Under the pieces are notes generated by a model that saw only the letters and a list, made by a program, of their open reading frames with translations, was not told the DNA's origin and searched no databases. From NCBI GenBank assembly GCA_022601595.1, contig JAJACI010000003.1, forward strand, positions 1 to 64,000: 64,000 bases of DNA, read 5' to 3'. The DNA is from Chlamydiia bacterium. GTDB lineage: Bacteria; Chlamydiota; Chlamydiia; Chlamydiales; 2-12-FULL-49-11. Positions 18,626 through 29,020 of the stretch are shown here, piece after piece (within the stretch, counting starts at the first letter, position 1; every line of letters starts with the position of its first letter). A program made the position numbers and the translations under genes.

Positions 18626-19465
18626 TTATTTGAGGTTCTGGTGGTCTGCTGGAGTGTCTGCAAAAGCATCTTCATTGGGAAGTGATCCCATTCCGCCAAT
18701 GGTATCATCTGTTTCAGGTTCTTGCTTTTCAAGCCCTTCTAAAACAATCTCAAAGGTCAAAAGAGCGTTCGGAGCAAGGCTTGTAGTTGGGCCATATGCT
18801 AAATCTGGGTGTATGTATACCTTTCTTTTTTCTCCAACTTTCATTCCTACGATTGCCTTTCTAAATCCTGCTAAAGTGTCTTGCAATGAGATAGGCTCAG
18901 CTTTTTTCGACTCGCCAAATACTTCGCCGTTTAGATAGGTCCCTTTATAAGAGATGATAGGAGTATCTTCCAGCTCGCACTCTTTTCCAGATCCTTTTAC
19001 CATTTGCTTAAACTGCAGCTTATCTTGCTCTAGTACTATAATGTCTTTGTCTTTGGAATGTGCGGCTAGAAATTCTTCTGCCTCTTTAAGGTTTGCCTTA
19101 CACTCATTTTTTAACTTATCTTCTTGCAGTCTGGAAATCATATCAATGGTGGTACTGTCTTCTAATGGTGACTCAGCGCCATTAAAAGCATCTTGAATGC
19201 CATGGATAATTTGATCGTTATCTAAAGGAAGCCCTATCTGAGCAAGATTTTCTCCAATCATATGGCCATATGCTTGTGACAACAACTTAACTTCATCTGC
19301 TGTAAGCTCCTTTGGTGCTACCTCTTCTTTAAGATCTTCTGTTTTAGCAATCTCCACCTTTGGTGCTTGAGCAGCTTCTTTCTCAGCTTTTACCTGAGCT
19401 GCAAATAGTCCTTGAGGCGCTGTTATAGCTAGACTACAAATTAGAAGGGATAATAATTGTTTCAT
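18626..19465 (-). CDS. mip: Mip-like FKBP-type peptidyl-prolyl isomerase
   Basis: Signal peptide MKQLLSLLICSLAITAPQGLFA; FKBP C-terminus (MKVGEKRKVYIHPDLAYG). Confidence 0.88.
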   Translation of the reverse strand: MKQLLSLLICSLAITAPQGLFAAQVKAEKEAAQAPKVEIAKTEDLKEEVAPKELTADEVKLLSQAYGHMIGENLAQIGLPLDNDQIIHGIQDAFNGAESPLEDSTTIDMISRLQEDKLKNECKANLKEAEEFLAAHSKDKDIIVLEQDKLQFKQMVKGSGKECELEDTPIISYKGTYLNGEVFGESKKAEPISLQDTLAGFRKAIVGMKVGEKRKVYIHPDLAYGPTTSLAPNALLTFEIVLEGLEKQEPETDDTIGGMGSLPNEDAFADTPADHQNLK

Positions 19466-19564
19466 TGGGAGACTCCTTTTTTTGTCCCACTTTACAGTGA
19501 TTGCTTTTAATATCCAAGTTTTTTCTCGATAGGGCGCGCCTAGATAAGACACGCCCTTTACCGA

Positions 19565-20044
19565 TTACTTTAAGCCTTTCAATTCGATTTGAAATATAAG
19601 TAGTGAATTTGGTGGAAGACTTCCCCCTGTACCGTATCCTAGATCTGGGTGGATATAGACTTCTCTTACTTCACCAACCTGCATTCCTACAAGTCCTAGC
19701 TTAAAGCCTGTAATTACTTGATTCAGACCAAAAGAAATATTGTCTGACTGATCAAATACCGATCCGTCGATAAAAGATCCTTTGTAGGCAAGTATTGGAG
19801 TGGTGTTTTCTGTACAAACTTTTCCGTCGCCTTTTCTCACTTGCTTATATTGAAATTTACCGTCATTAAGACTTTGGACGCCTTCTTTAGTGCCGTTTTC
19901 CTTTAAAAAAGCAACTGCTGCTGTAAGATTTTCTTGAGCACGTTCTGCATGTGATTTTATTGGTGAATCTTTTGTCATAGAAAATAGACCTTGTGGGGTT
20001 AAAATGGTTAAAATTGCTATCATTATAGCTGCTACTTGTTTCAT
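19565..20044 (-). CDS. Second, shorter exported FKBP-type PPIase
   Basis: MQVGEVREVYIHPDLGYG; signal peptide ending PQGLFS similar to neighbour. Confidence 0.88.
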   Translation of the reverse strand: MKQVAAIMIAILTILTPQGLFSMTKDSPIKSHAERAQENLTAAVAFLKENGTKEGVQSLNDGKFQYKQVRKGDGKVCTENTTPILAYKGSFIDGSVFDQSDNISFGLNQVITGFKLGLVGMQVGEVREVYIHPDLGYGTGGSLPPNSLLIFQIELKGLK

Positions 20045-20056
20045 ATTCTAGTCCTT

Positions 20057-21844
20057 TTATTTTGTGGTTAACATTTTTCTTCTTTCTATAGAAAGCTCCT
20101 CAAGCTGGTCATCTGCAACGGCAGATGGGCATGACATCATTAGATCAGACGCTTTTTGCGTCTTTGGAAAGGCAATAACATCTCTAATAGATGCCGCATC
20201 TGTTAAAAGCATCATGATACGATCGAGTCCAAAGGCTATCCCTCCATGCGGCGGGGCTCCATAGGTTAGCGCTTTTGTCAAAAATCCAAATTTTTCTTCT
20301 ATCTGATCGTCTGTTAGATGGAGTAGGGAGAAGATCTTTTTCTGCAATTGGTCATTATGAATACGGATAGATCCACCACCAAGCTCTGAGCCGTTGAGCA
20401 CGAGATCATAGGCATTAGATTTAACATGTAATGGATTGCTATCTAGAAGGGGGATATCCTCTGGCACAGGTGCTGTGAATGGATGGTGAATAGATGTAAG
20501 CCTTTTTGTCTCTTTGTCCATTTCAAATAGAGGAAACTCTGTTACCCATAAGAATTTTAAGTCGCCATCTTTTATTAAGTTCATTCTATCTGCAATATGT
20601 CTACGGAGATGGTCTAAAGCCTGGTGCGTCGTAGATTCTTCTGCTGCCGCAAATAGGATAAGGTCGCCCTCTTTACTCTCCATTTTTTCTAAAAGCTCTT
20701 TTTGCAAATCTTGATCAAAAAACTTCACAATATTAGAGCTCAGCGCTCCATCAATAACTTTCATCCACGCAAGCCCGCCTAAGCCAAATCCTGTGGTAAA
20801 TGCTGTCAGCTCATCAATTTCTCTTCTTGAAAGGGAGGCCCCACCAGGAACGTTTATAGCTCGGATGATAGATCCTGATTCTAATGCTGCGGTGAAAATA
20901 GAGAAGGATGCTCTTTTTGCAATATCCTCTACATTTACAAATTCCATCCCAAATCGCAGATCAGGTCTGTCTGTACCATATTTTTCTATGCACTCTTTGT
21001 AAGTGTATCTTTTAAACGGTGTCTGTAGGTCTATATTCTTGCACTCTTTCCAAAGCTTTGTAACAAGATTTTCTGTAAGGTTTAAAATATCTTCTTCGGT
21101 GTTAAAGCTCATCTCGATATCAATCTGGGTGAACTCAGGTTGCCTGTCAGCGCGTAAATCCTCATCACGGAAGCACCTTGCTATTTGAAAATATCTATCC
21201 ATTCCTGAAATCATCAGAAGCTGCTTATATATCTGCGGAGATTGGGGAAGGGCATAGAAATGATGGGGGTGTACTCTTGAAGGGACGATGTAATCACGCG
21301 CTCCCTCTGGTGTGGATTTTGTAAGTATTGGTGTCTCTATTTCTAAGAAGCTATTATCTGTTAAGAAATTTCTAATGATGTTGGAAGCTTTAGATCTCAT
21401 AATAAGCGTCTCTTTCAACTCCTTTCTCCTTAGATCTAAATATCTATAGGTAAGTCGTAGCTCTTCTTGCACATCAATTTTTTCATCAGCAATAGAGAAT
21501 GGGGGAGTGGGGCATTTTGATTCTACAGCAAGATCTGTTACTTCAATTTCAATTTCACCTGTAAAGAGATTAGGGTTTGCCATCCCTTCTCCGCGGGAAC
21601 GTACTTTTCCAGAAATGGTTATAACCCACTCACTACGAAGCTTATCTGCAGCGCCGTGGGATTTTTCATCAATGGTTGGGTCAAATACAATCTGCGTGAT
21701 CCCGTACCTGTCTCTCAAGTCAATAAATATTAATCCGCCATGATCCCTTCGTCTATTTACCCAACCTGATAATTTGACAACCTTGCCGATGTCTGCTTTG
21801 GTTAATTCTTTTAAATGGTTTGTTCTGATGGTGGTGCTTAACAT
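20057..21844 (-). CDS. aspS: Aspartyl-tRNA synthetase
   Basis: Class II aaRS motifs (CFRDEDLRADRQPEFTQID, GGIAFGLDRIMMLL). Confidence 0.97.
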   Translation of the reverse strand: MLSTTIRTNHLKELTKADIGKVVKLSGWVNRRRDHGGLIFIDLRDRYGITQIVFDPTIDEKSHGAADKLRSEWVITISGKVRSRGEGMANPNLFTGEIEIEVTDLAVESKCPTPPFSIADEKIDVQEELRLTYRYLDLRRKELKETLIMRSKASNIIRNFLTDNSFLEIETPILTKSTPEGARDYIVPSRVHPHHFYALPQSPQIYKQLLMISGMDRYFQIARCFRDEDLRADRQPEFTQIDIEMSFNTEEDILNLTENLVTKLWKECKNIDLQTPFKRYTYKECIEKYGTDRPDLRFGMEFVNVEDIAKRASFSIFTAALESGSIIRAINVPGGASLSRREIDELTAFTTGFGLGGLAWMKVIDGALSSNIVKFFDQDLQKELLEKMESKEGDLILFAAAEESTTHQALDHLRRHIADRMNLIKDGDLKFLWVTEFPLFEMDKETKRLTSIHHPFTAPVPEDIPLLDSNPLHVKSNAYDLVLNGSELGGGSIRIHNDQLQKKIFSLLHLTDDQIEEKFGFLTKALTYGAPPHGGIAFGLDRIMMLLTDAASIRDVIAFPKTQKASDLMMSCPSAVADDQLEELSIERRKMLTTK

Positions 21845-21854
21845 ATGTTCTCTC

Positions 21855-23153
21855 TTAGGTCTGCCGGGTAAAAGGCTGTGTGTTTTTAGTTTCTAGATGG
21901 GAAATTAGGCTGCTTAAAGGTATAGATTTTTCCTCTCTTGTCTCTAAATCTTTTATTTTACAGTTGCCGTTTTCCTTTTCATCATCACCAAGGATAATAG
22001 CATAACGAGCCCTTTTTTCGCTCGCTTTCTTTAAGCCGGCTTTGATAGATGTGCCCTCAAAAAGCTCTGCAGAAGAACCTTTTCTACGCGCGCTTGCTGC
22101 AAAGGGTAAAAGATATTTTTTACACTCTGTAGACATTCCTATAAAATAAAAGGCGATGGGCGCTGCTTTTGCAATGGAGACATTTTCTTCTAACAGGTAC
22201 TGGATCACTCTTTCTAGGCCAAGGGCAAATCCTATGCCAGGGATGTCTTTTCCTCCCAATAGCTTGACCAGACCGCTGTATACTCCGCCAGCGGCAAGGG
22301 TATTTTGCGCAGAAAGATCATCGGATCTAATAAGCTCAAACACGGTGTCATTATAATAATCTAATCCTCTAACAAGCATTGGGTCAATTTTATATTGAAT
22401 CCCAAGGCTATCGAGCCCTTCTTTTACGGCGTTAAAATGATCGATCGATTCCTTATCAAGAAAATCTAAAATAGAGGGAGCGTTTTCATTTATTTTTTTG
22501 TCATGACTATCTTTAGAATCTAAAATTCTCATTGGATTTGTTTTAAGGCGTCTTTTGCTATCTTCTGATAGATCGTTTTCAAATTTAGAGTAGAAGGAGG
22601 TGAGCTCCTTTGCATATGCTGCTCGGGTTTTTATAGACCCGATAGAATTGATAAGCAGGGTCGTTTTAGTTAAGCCAAGCATGTCAAAAAGATGAAGTAG
22701 CATAGAGATCACTTCTATATCTATCATGGGATCTTTTTTTCCAATGACCTCTATGCCAAATTGGTGAAACTGACGATAACGCCCTTTTTGCGGTCGATCA
22801 TATCTATAGCATGGCCCTTTGTAAAATAATTTTGTAAGAGATTCGCTCATTCCGCCATTTTCAATATAGGCTCGGATGACAGGAGCGGTCAGTTCTGGCC
22901 TTAGCGTTAAAGAACGATCCTTCTTATCTAAGAAAGTATACATTTCCTTATTCACAATATCACTTTCTTGCCCGGAGGTGCGTGTGAAAACTTCTGTATA
23001 CTCAAAAGAGGGAGTGCGCGCTTCCCTAAAACCATATAGAGCTGCAACTTTTAATAAAATATCATCCAGATATTTCCATATGGCAGGGTCCTGCCAGGCC
23101 TCTTTTGATCCTGGATAGATATCAAAACAACCTTTTACTCGTTTTTTTAGCAT
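21855..23153 (-). CDS. hisS: Histidyl-tRNA synthetase
   Basis: LRPELTAPVIRAYIE, MLVRGLDYYNDTVFE. Confidence 0.96.
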   Translation of the reverse strand: MLKKRVKGCFDIYPGSKEAWQDPAIWKYLDDILLKVAALYGFREARTPSFEYTEVFTRTSGQESDIVNKEMYTFLDKKDRSLTLRPELTAPVIRAYIENGGMSESLTKLFYKGPCYRYDRPQKGRYRQFHQFGIEVIGKKDPMIDIEVISMLLHLFDMLGLTKTTLLINSIGSIKTRAAYAKELTSFYSKFENDLSEDSKRRLKTNPMRILDSKDSHDKKINENAPSILDFLDKESIDHFNAVKEGLDSLGIQYKIDPMLVRGLDYYNDTVFELIRSDDLSAQNTLAAGGVYSGLVKLLGGKDIPGIGFALGLERVIQYLLEENVSIAKAAPIAFYFIGMSTECKKYLLPFAASARRKGSSAELFEGTSIKAGLKKASEKRARYAIILGDDEKENGNCKIKDLETREEKSIPLSSLISHLETKNTQPFTRQT

Positions 23154-23196
23154 AGAATTAGTGTATTATAAAAAAATATAGGTGTAAAGGCTGTTT

Positions 23197-23871
23197 TTAC
23201 GTTGGGTTTACCAGTTGTTTTATAACCTTTTTTAGGCTAGCTTGCCAGGAGTAGAGGGTGCTGTGGTCTTCATTTTCAATAGAGTTATTATAAAGAGATC
23301 TTAGCATGTTTAAATAGGGAAGGGGAAACCAGTCGGTGTTTCTATGCTCTTTTAGATAATATCCGAAAGAGGCCCCATCTTTTGCTCCGTATCCTTCTAT
23401 CTCTTTTACAATTTGATTTAAAGACTCTAGGTAATTTCGAGCTTTTTTTAGTTTTTTTCGCCTCTCTGCAGATTGTTTTATCGTATCCCAGGTGTAGGAT
23501 AAATCGTTTATAAATTCAATGTCTGAAGATTTGTCTTGCCCTGAAAGGGTGTGTAGTTGCTTGCAAAAGGATGAAAGATAAGAGTAAAATTCTTGTTCGC
23601 CTGCAGGGAGGTGAGCGATATTATCTGAGTCAGGAGAGGAAAATTTTTCTCCTAAAAAGTCCATAATGCGAGCGAAAAGAAGGAGGCTTTTTTTGATAGG
23701 CTTGCCTTTATAGGTGATGTGCGGGTCTGATTGTCTATGCTTTGGCCTGGTTATTTCTGATTCGTTTACTTTAAGGTAGCGGGGGTCGTTTTTATCATAC
23801 TTTCTGATATTTGTATTTTTATAAAGATCGCCCATAACCTTAGGTATAAACATTTTGCTTGCAAAGGTCAA
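23197..23871 (-). CDS. Hypothetical protein between hisS and uhpC
   Basis: 224-aa ORF, no recognised family. Confidence 0.6.
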   Translation of the reverse strand: MTFASKMFIPKVMGDLYKNTNIRKYDKNDPRYLKVNESEITRPKHRQSDPHITYKGKPIKKSLLLFARIMDFLGEKFSSPDSDNIAHLPAGEQEFYSYLSSFCKQLHTLSGQDKSSDIEFINDLSYTWDTIKQSAERRKKLKKARNYLESLNQIVKEIEGYGAKDGASFGYYLKEHRNTDWFPLPYLNMLRSLYNNSIENEDHSTLYSWQASLKKVIKQLVNPT

Positions 23872-23962
23872 GGTTTGATATGTTTTAGTGTTCTATGAAA
23901 AATAGTTGACATTTTGCACTTTGAGAGCTAAAGTTGAACGATATATTAATAGAGATAATTAT

Positions 23963-25303
23963 ATGTGGTTTCAGAATTTGTTAGAGAAGTTTAGCAGCGT
24001 CCCTCAGGCTGAAAAGATTACAGATCCCAAAAAAGTAGACAGCAACTATTCTTATTGGAGAATGCGTACTTTTTATTCCATGTATGTGGGGTATGTTTTT
24101 TTCTATCTTACTAGAAAAAGTTTTACTTTTGTTATGCCTGTAATGATACAAGAGATGGGGTTTACAAAGACTGATTTAGGTATTTTAGGTAGTATTTTGT
24201 ATTTTAGTTATGGGCTGTCTAAGTTTTTTAGCGGTATCATGAGTGATAGATCCAACCCTCGATACTTTATGGCTACTGGCTTGATTATCACAGGTATTTG
24301 TAACATCTTTTTTGGCCTTTCTTCATCCATATTTTTATTTGCCGTCTTTTGGGGATTAAATGGTTGGTTCCAAGGCTGGGGATGGCCGCCTTGTGCGCGT
24401 TTATTAACGCATTGGTATGCAAAAAGTGAAAGGGGAAGATGGTGGGGGCTGTGGAGCACCTCTCATAATGTAGGCGGCGCTATTATTCCATTAGTAGTAG
24501 CTGTTCTTGCGGCAAGATATGGCTGGCGTATGGCAATGTATGTTCCTGGTGTTCTTTGTATTATAATGGGTGCCTTTTTAATCAATCGCTTAAGGGATAC
24601 CCCTACATCTTTAGGATTGCCTCCTATTGAGGAGTATAAGGGAGCAGCGGTATCAGATGAAGATAAAGTTGCGGAGAAAATGAGTAAGAAGCAGCTCTTG
24701 TTAGATGTGGTATTACGAAATAAGTATATTTGGATTTTAGGGTGCGCCTATTTCTTTATTTATGTGGTCCGAACCGCAGTAAATGATTGGGGTCAGCTTT
24801 ACCTATACGAAACCAAGGGTTTCTCGTTAACAGCAGCAGCAGCATGTATATTTTCTTTTGAGGCGGGTGGATTTTTAGGGTGTCTTTCTGCAGGATGGGT
24901 ATCGGATAAAATTTTTAATGGCAGGAGAGGTCCTGTAAATGCTATTTTTTCTTGTGGAGTAATTTTTGCAACCGTTAGTGTATGGTATATGCCTTATGGG
25001 GCTGTGATGTATGCTCATGTAATGATGTTTGGAATAGGCTTTTTAGTATTTGGCCCGCAAATGTTAATAGGAATAGCAGCTGCAGAATTATCTCATAAAA
25101 AAGCAGCAGGCGCTGCAACCGGATTTGTTGGCTGGTTTGCTTATATTGGAGCAACAGCTGCAGGCTTTCCTTTTGGTAAAATTGCTCAAGACTATGGATG
25201 GTCGATGTTCTTCCTGATATTATTAGTTTGTGCTTTTGTCGCTTTTTCATTACTCTCTATGTTGTGGTTGCCCAAAGAGGAGAAAATCCAGCCCGCAAAA
25301 TAA
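23963..25303 (+). CDS. uhpC: Organophosphate/hexose-phosphate antiporter, MFS (UhpC/GlpT family)
   Basis: FYLTRKSFTFVMPVM, GWGWPPCARLLTHWYAKSERGRWWGLWSTSHNVGG. Confidence 0.92.
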   Translation: MWFQNLLEKFSSVPQAEKITDPKKVDSNYSYWRMRTFYSMYVGYVFFYLTRKSFTFVMPVMIQEMGFTKTDLGILGSILYFSYGLSKFFSGIMSDRSNPRYFMATGLIITGICNIFFGLSSSIFLFAVFWGLNGWFQGWGWPPCARLLTHWYAKSERGRWWGLWSTSHNVGGAIIPLVVAVLAARYGWRMAMYVPGVLCIIMGAFLINRLRDTPTSLGLPPIEEYKGAAVSDEDKVAEKMSKKQLLLDVVLRNKYIWILGCAYFFIYVVRTAVNDWGQLYLYETKGFSLTAAAACIFSFEAGGFLGCLSAGWVSDKIFNGRRGPVNAIFSCGVIFATVSVWYMPYGAVMYAHVMMFGIGFLVFGPQMLIGIAAAELSHKKAAGAATGFVGWFAYIGATAAGFPFGKIAQDYGWSMFFLILLVCAFVAFSLLSMLWLPKEEKIQPAK

Positions 25304-25312
25304 GGAAATTTG

Positions 25313-28300
25313 ATGCAATATACCCCGTTATTTCTACATTCTCAGTATTCCATTTTAGATGCGACTCAATCTGTTAAAAGCTTAGTGCACAAGGCAAAGT
25401 CTTTAGGATTATCATCTATTGCGTTAACCGATTTTGGTAATTTATATGCATGTGTTGAATTTTATTCTGCCTGCAAAGCTGCTGGAATTAAGCCTATTAT
25501 TGGTTTAGAGGTGATGATGGCTCCTCAGTCAAGGCTTGATAAGAAAAGAGTACCTGGAAAAGCTCCTGGTGCGCCTATTATTTTATTGGCAAAAAATCAA
25601 AAAGGGTATGAAAATTTATGTAAGATCTCATCTATTGCCCATTTAGAAGGTTTTTATTACACTCCAAGAATTGATAAGTCGGTGCTAAAAGACCATCATG
25701 AAGGACTTATTTGTTTATCTGGCCCTGCATATGGACCTCTTGGGACACTTGTTAGAGGGGATAATCAAAAAGAAATTGATGAGGAAGTGAGCTTTTATAA
25801 GACATTATTTGGAGAAGATTTTTATCTTCAAATAACCTTAAATAGGATGACAGGTAATGAGCTGAAAAACTGCGGGGTTTCTGATGAGGCATGGGTGATG
25901 CAGAAGATGGAAAGCGGTTTTAAAGCACAGGAAGAGGTGCTTGCCGCCTTTAAAAAGCTTAGTGAAAAAGAAGGGATCCCATTAGTTGTTGCTCCAGATA
26001 TCCGTTATGGTGAAAAAGAGGATTATTTTGCTCATGAAGTGATGATGAATGTTGCCTCTGGGGAAACGGTACAAATTATAGAGCAGGCGGGTTATGGACA
26101 GGAGCCTAATGTATATAAGAATCCTAAAAGAAAAATTGCCTCCAGTTATAATCTCCATTTTATGTCCACAGAGGAGATACATGATAGGTATCAAGGGCTC
26201 TCTGAGGCTATTGCTAATACAAATAAAATTGCAGAACTTTGCCATGTAGACTTTGATTTTGATAAACAATACTACCCTGTCTACACCCCTCCTCATCTAG
26301 TGGGTAAGAAGATTTCTGCTAAGAAAAGGCTTGTGGAAGCAAATAACTTTTTAAGAAAATTATGTGAGGATGGTATTGCAAGCAGGTATGGCAAAGAAGA
26401 GCTTGCTCGCGTTCAGGATAAATATCCTGGAGAAGATACATTTGAGGTGATCAAGAAAAGACTTGCCTATGAGCTTGAGATTATTATTTCTAAAGGGATG
26501 GGCGATTATTTGCTTATCGTATATGACTTTATTCACTGGGCAAAACAGAATAAAATTCCTGTTGGCCCTGGAAGGGGATCAGGAGCAGGTTCTATTATCC
26601 TTTATTTGATTGGTATCACCGATATTGAGCCGCTTGGTTTTAATTTATTCTTTGAGCGATTTATTAATCCAGAAAGGGTGTCTTACCCCGATATTGATGT
26701 TGATATTTGTATGGAGAGGCGTTCTGAAGTGATACGTTATACCATAGAAAAATATGGTAGTGACAAAGTGGCTCAGATTATCACTTTTGGTACTATGAAA
26801 GCGAAAATGGCTATCAAGGATGTGGGAAGAGTGCTCAATATGCCTCTTTCTAGAGTAAATGCTATTGCTAAGTTGATACCTGATGAAATTGGTACAACTA
26901 TTGATGGTGCCTTATCCATTGATCCAGAGCTTAAGCGGCAGATGGCAGAAGAAAAAGATGTGAGACTTTTGTTGCAGCTTGCAAGAAAACTAGAGGGAAG
27001 CGTACGAAATACAGGTGTTCATGCAGCAGGCGTTATTATCTCTGAAAGACCTTTGATGGAGTTAATCCCTGTTTGTAATGCTAAAGACACCGAACTACTT
27101 GTTACCCAGTTTTCCATGAAGCCGGTAGAAAAAGTGGGAATGTTGAAAATTGACTTTTTGGGGTTAAAGACCTTAACATCTATCCAAAAAACAGTGGATG
27201 CAATAGCTACGCATAAAGGTATAGAGCTGGACTGGGTAAATTTATCACTCAACGATAAAAAGACTTTTGACTTGCTAAATCAAGGGAAGACCGCAGGGAT
27301 TTTTCAGCTGGAATCGGCAGGGATGCAAGACCTTGTTAGGCAGCTTCATGTTGATCACTTTGAAGAAATCATCGCAGTTGGCGCTTTATATCGTCCAGGT
27401 CCAATGGAAATGATACCTTCTTTTATTTGCAGAAAGCATGGGAAAGAGAAGATTGAATATGATCATAAAGCTTTGGTTGATATTCTAAATGAAACATATG
27501 GGATTATGGTTTACCAGGAGCAGGTGATGCAGATTGCCTCTTTGCTTGCTGGTTACTCTTTAGCTGAAGGTGATGTGCTGCGTCGGGCTATGGGTAAGAA
27601 AGATCATGAGGAGATGAGCAGTCAGAAAGAAAAATTCAGAAGTGGGGCCAAGGAAAAAGGGGTTGAGGACAATGTTGCTGTTGCCATCTTTGAAAAAATT
27701 GAGAAGTTTGCTTCCTATGGATTTAATAAATCTCATGCTACGGCTTATGGCTATATTAGTTATGTAACCGCTTATTTAAAGGCGAATTTTCCCTATGAAT
27801 GGATGGCGGGTTTGATGACCTCGGATATGCAAGATATATCCAAGGTTTCTAAACATATTGCCGAAGCTGGAAATATGGGTATATCCATACTTCCTCCTGA
27901 TATCAATGAATCCTATCCTTATTTTGTTGCCACTGATGAGGGGGTGAGATTTGCTCTTTCGGGCATTAAAGGAGTTGGAGAAGGGGTTGTTTTAGAGATT
28001 TCTGAGGAAAGAAGAAAGAATAAGAAATTCTTATCCTTAGAAGACTTTTTAAACAGAATAGATTTTTCCTCTGTGGGTAAAAAGATGGTAGAGAATCTTA
28101 TTCTTTCTGGTTGTTTTGATTTTCTTGAGGAGTCTCGAAAGGGATTATTTGTATACTTGCAAGAAAATTTTGATCGCCTTGCAAAGCTTAAAAAGGAAAA
28201 GCAGAAGGGGATACTGGACTTTTTTGCAGATACTGATGCTGAAAAGGTTATTAATAACGATGATATCTTACAAGAAGAATTTGAGGACTTAGAAAAGCTA

Positions 28301-29017
28301 AAATATGAGAAGGAGCTTTTAGGTTTTTACGTGACAGGGCACCCTCTAGGCAGTTATAAAGAGGCTGTAGATAAACTTGGATGTAAAAATTTTGAACAAG
28401 TTTCTGCCGGAGAGCATGGAGAGGTCTTTAAAGTTCCTTTTGTGATGGATGCTGTTACGGTTCGCATCTCTCAAAGGACAAAGAAGAAGTTTGCTATTTG
28501 TATTGCAAGTGATGATGATCACCGTTTTGACTTGCCTATTTGGCCTGATCTGTACGAAAAGGTGGCCGCTGATCTTGAGGAAAACGTACTGTATATTGGT
28601 ATTGTGGCCGCTGATAAGAAAGATGGCAGCATACGATTATCATGTAAGGACTTGTTTAAGTTAGAAGAGATTGAAGAAAAGGAAAAAGATATTGAAGCTG
28701 CATATAAAAAGGCTATGAGGATGAGTAAGAAAAGAACAAATTATGAGGAAAAAGAGCAAAAACAGATGGTTCCTATCAAGCTACATATGGATTTAGATAA
28801 GATGACCATGAAAGGGGTTCTTATTCTTCGCGATATGATAAAAAAATTCCCAGGCTCTCGCCCGTTGGAAATAGTTTTTATTTCAAAAGAGAAACAAATG
28901 GCCAAATTATATATTGAAGAGACAAGGGGCGTGGATCCCAGTGATGATATGAAAGCTTTTTTTAAATCACAGAAGGCTGTTCTTGACATTATAGAAGAAG
29001 AGGAGGTATCATCCTAA
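25313..29017 (+). CDS. dnaE: DNA polymerase III alpha subunit
   Basis: PHP domain N-term, PDIDVDICMERR, GPGRGSGAGS, 1234 aa. Confidence 0.97.
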   Translation: MQYTPLFLHSQYSILDATQSVKSLVHKAKSLGLSSIALTDFGNLYACVEFYSACKAAGIKPIIGLEVMMAPQSRLDKKRVPGKAPGAPIILLAKNQKGYENLCKISSIAHLEGFYYTPRIDKSVLKDHHEGLICLSGPAYGPLGTLVRGDNQKEIDEEVSFYKTLFGEDFYLQITLNRMTGNELKNCGVSDEAWVMQKMESGFKAQEEVLAAFKKLSEKEGIPLVVAPDIRYGEKEDYFAHEVMMNVASGETVQIIEQAGYGQEPNVYKNPKRKIASSYNLHFMSTEEIHDRYQGLSEAIANTNKIAELCHVDFDFDKQYYPVYTPPHLVGKKISAKKRLVEANNFLRKLCEDGIASRYGKEELARVQDKYPGEDTFEVIKKRLAYELEIIISKGMGDYLLIVYDFIHWAKQNKIPVGPGRGSGAGSIILYLIGITDIEPLGFNLFFERFINPERVSYPDIDVDICMERRSEVIRYTIEKYGSDKVAQIITFGTMKAKMAIKDVGRVLNMPLSRVNAIAKLIPDEIGTTIDGALSIDPELKRQMAEEKDVRLLLQLARKLEGSVRNTGVHAAGVIISERPLMELIPVCNAKDTELLVTQFSMKPVEKVGMLKIDFLGLKTLTSIQKTVDAIATHKGIELDWVNLSLNDKKTFDLLNQGKTAGIFQLESAGMQDLVRQLHVDHFEEIIAVGALYRPGPMEMIPSFICRKHGKEKIEYDHKALVDILNETYGIMVYQEQVMQIASLLAGYSLAEGDVLRRAMGKKDHEEMSSQKEKFRSGAKEKGVEDNVAVAIFEKIEKFASYGFNKSHATAYGYISYVTAYLKANFPYEWMAGLMTSDMQDISKVSKHIAEAGNMGISILPPDINESYPYFVATDEGVRFALSGIKGVGEGVVLEISEERRKNKKFLSLEDFLNRIDFSSVGKKMVENLILSGCFDFLEESRKGLFVYLQENFDRLAKLKKEKQKGILDFFADTDAEKVINNDDILQEEFEDLEKLKYEKELLGFYVTGHPLGSYKEAVDKLGCKNFEQVSAGEHGEVFKVPFVMDAVTVRISQRTKKKFAICIASDDDHRFDLPIWPDLYEKVAADLEENVLYIGIVAADKKDGSIRLSCKDLFKLEEIEEKEKDIEAAYKKAMRMSKKRTNYEEKEQKQMVPIKLHMDLDKMTMKGVLILRDMIKKFPGSRPLEIVFISKEKQMAKLYIEETRGVDPSDDMKAFFKSQKAVLDIIEEEEVSS

Positions 29018-29020
29018 CTT

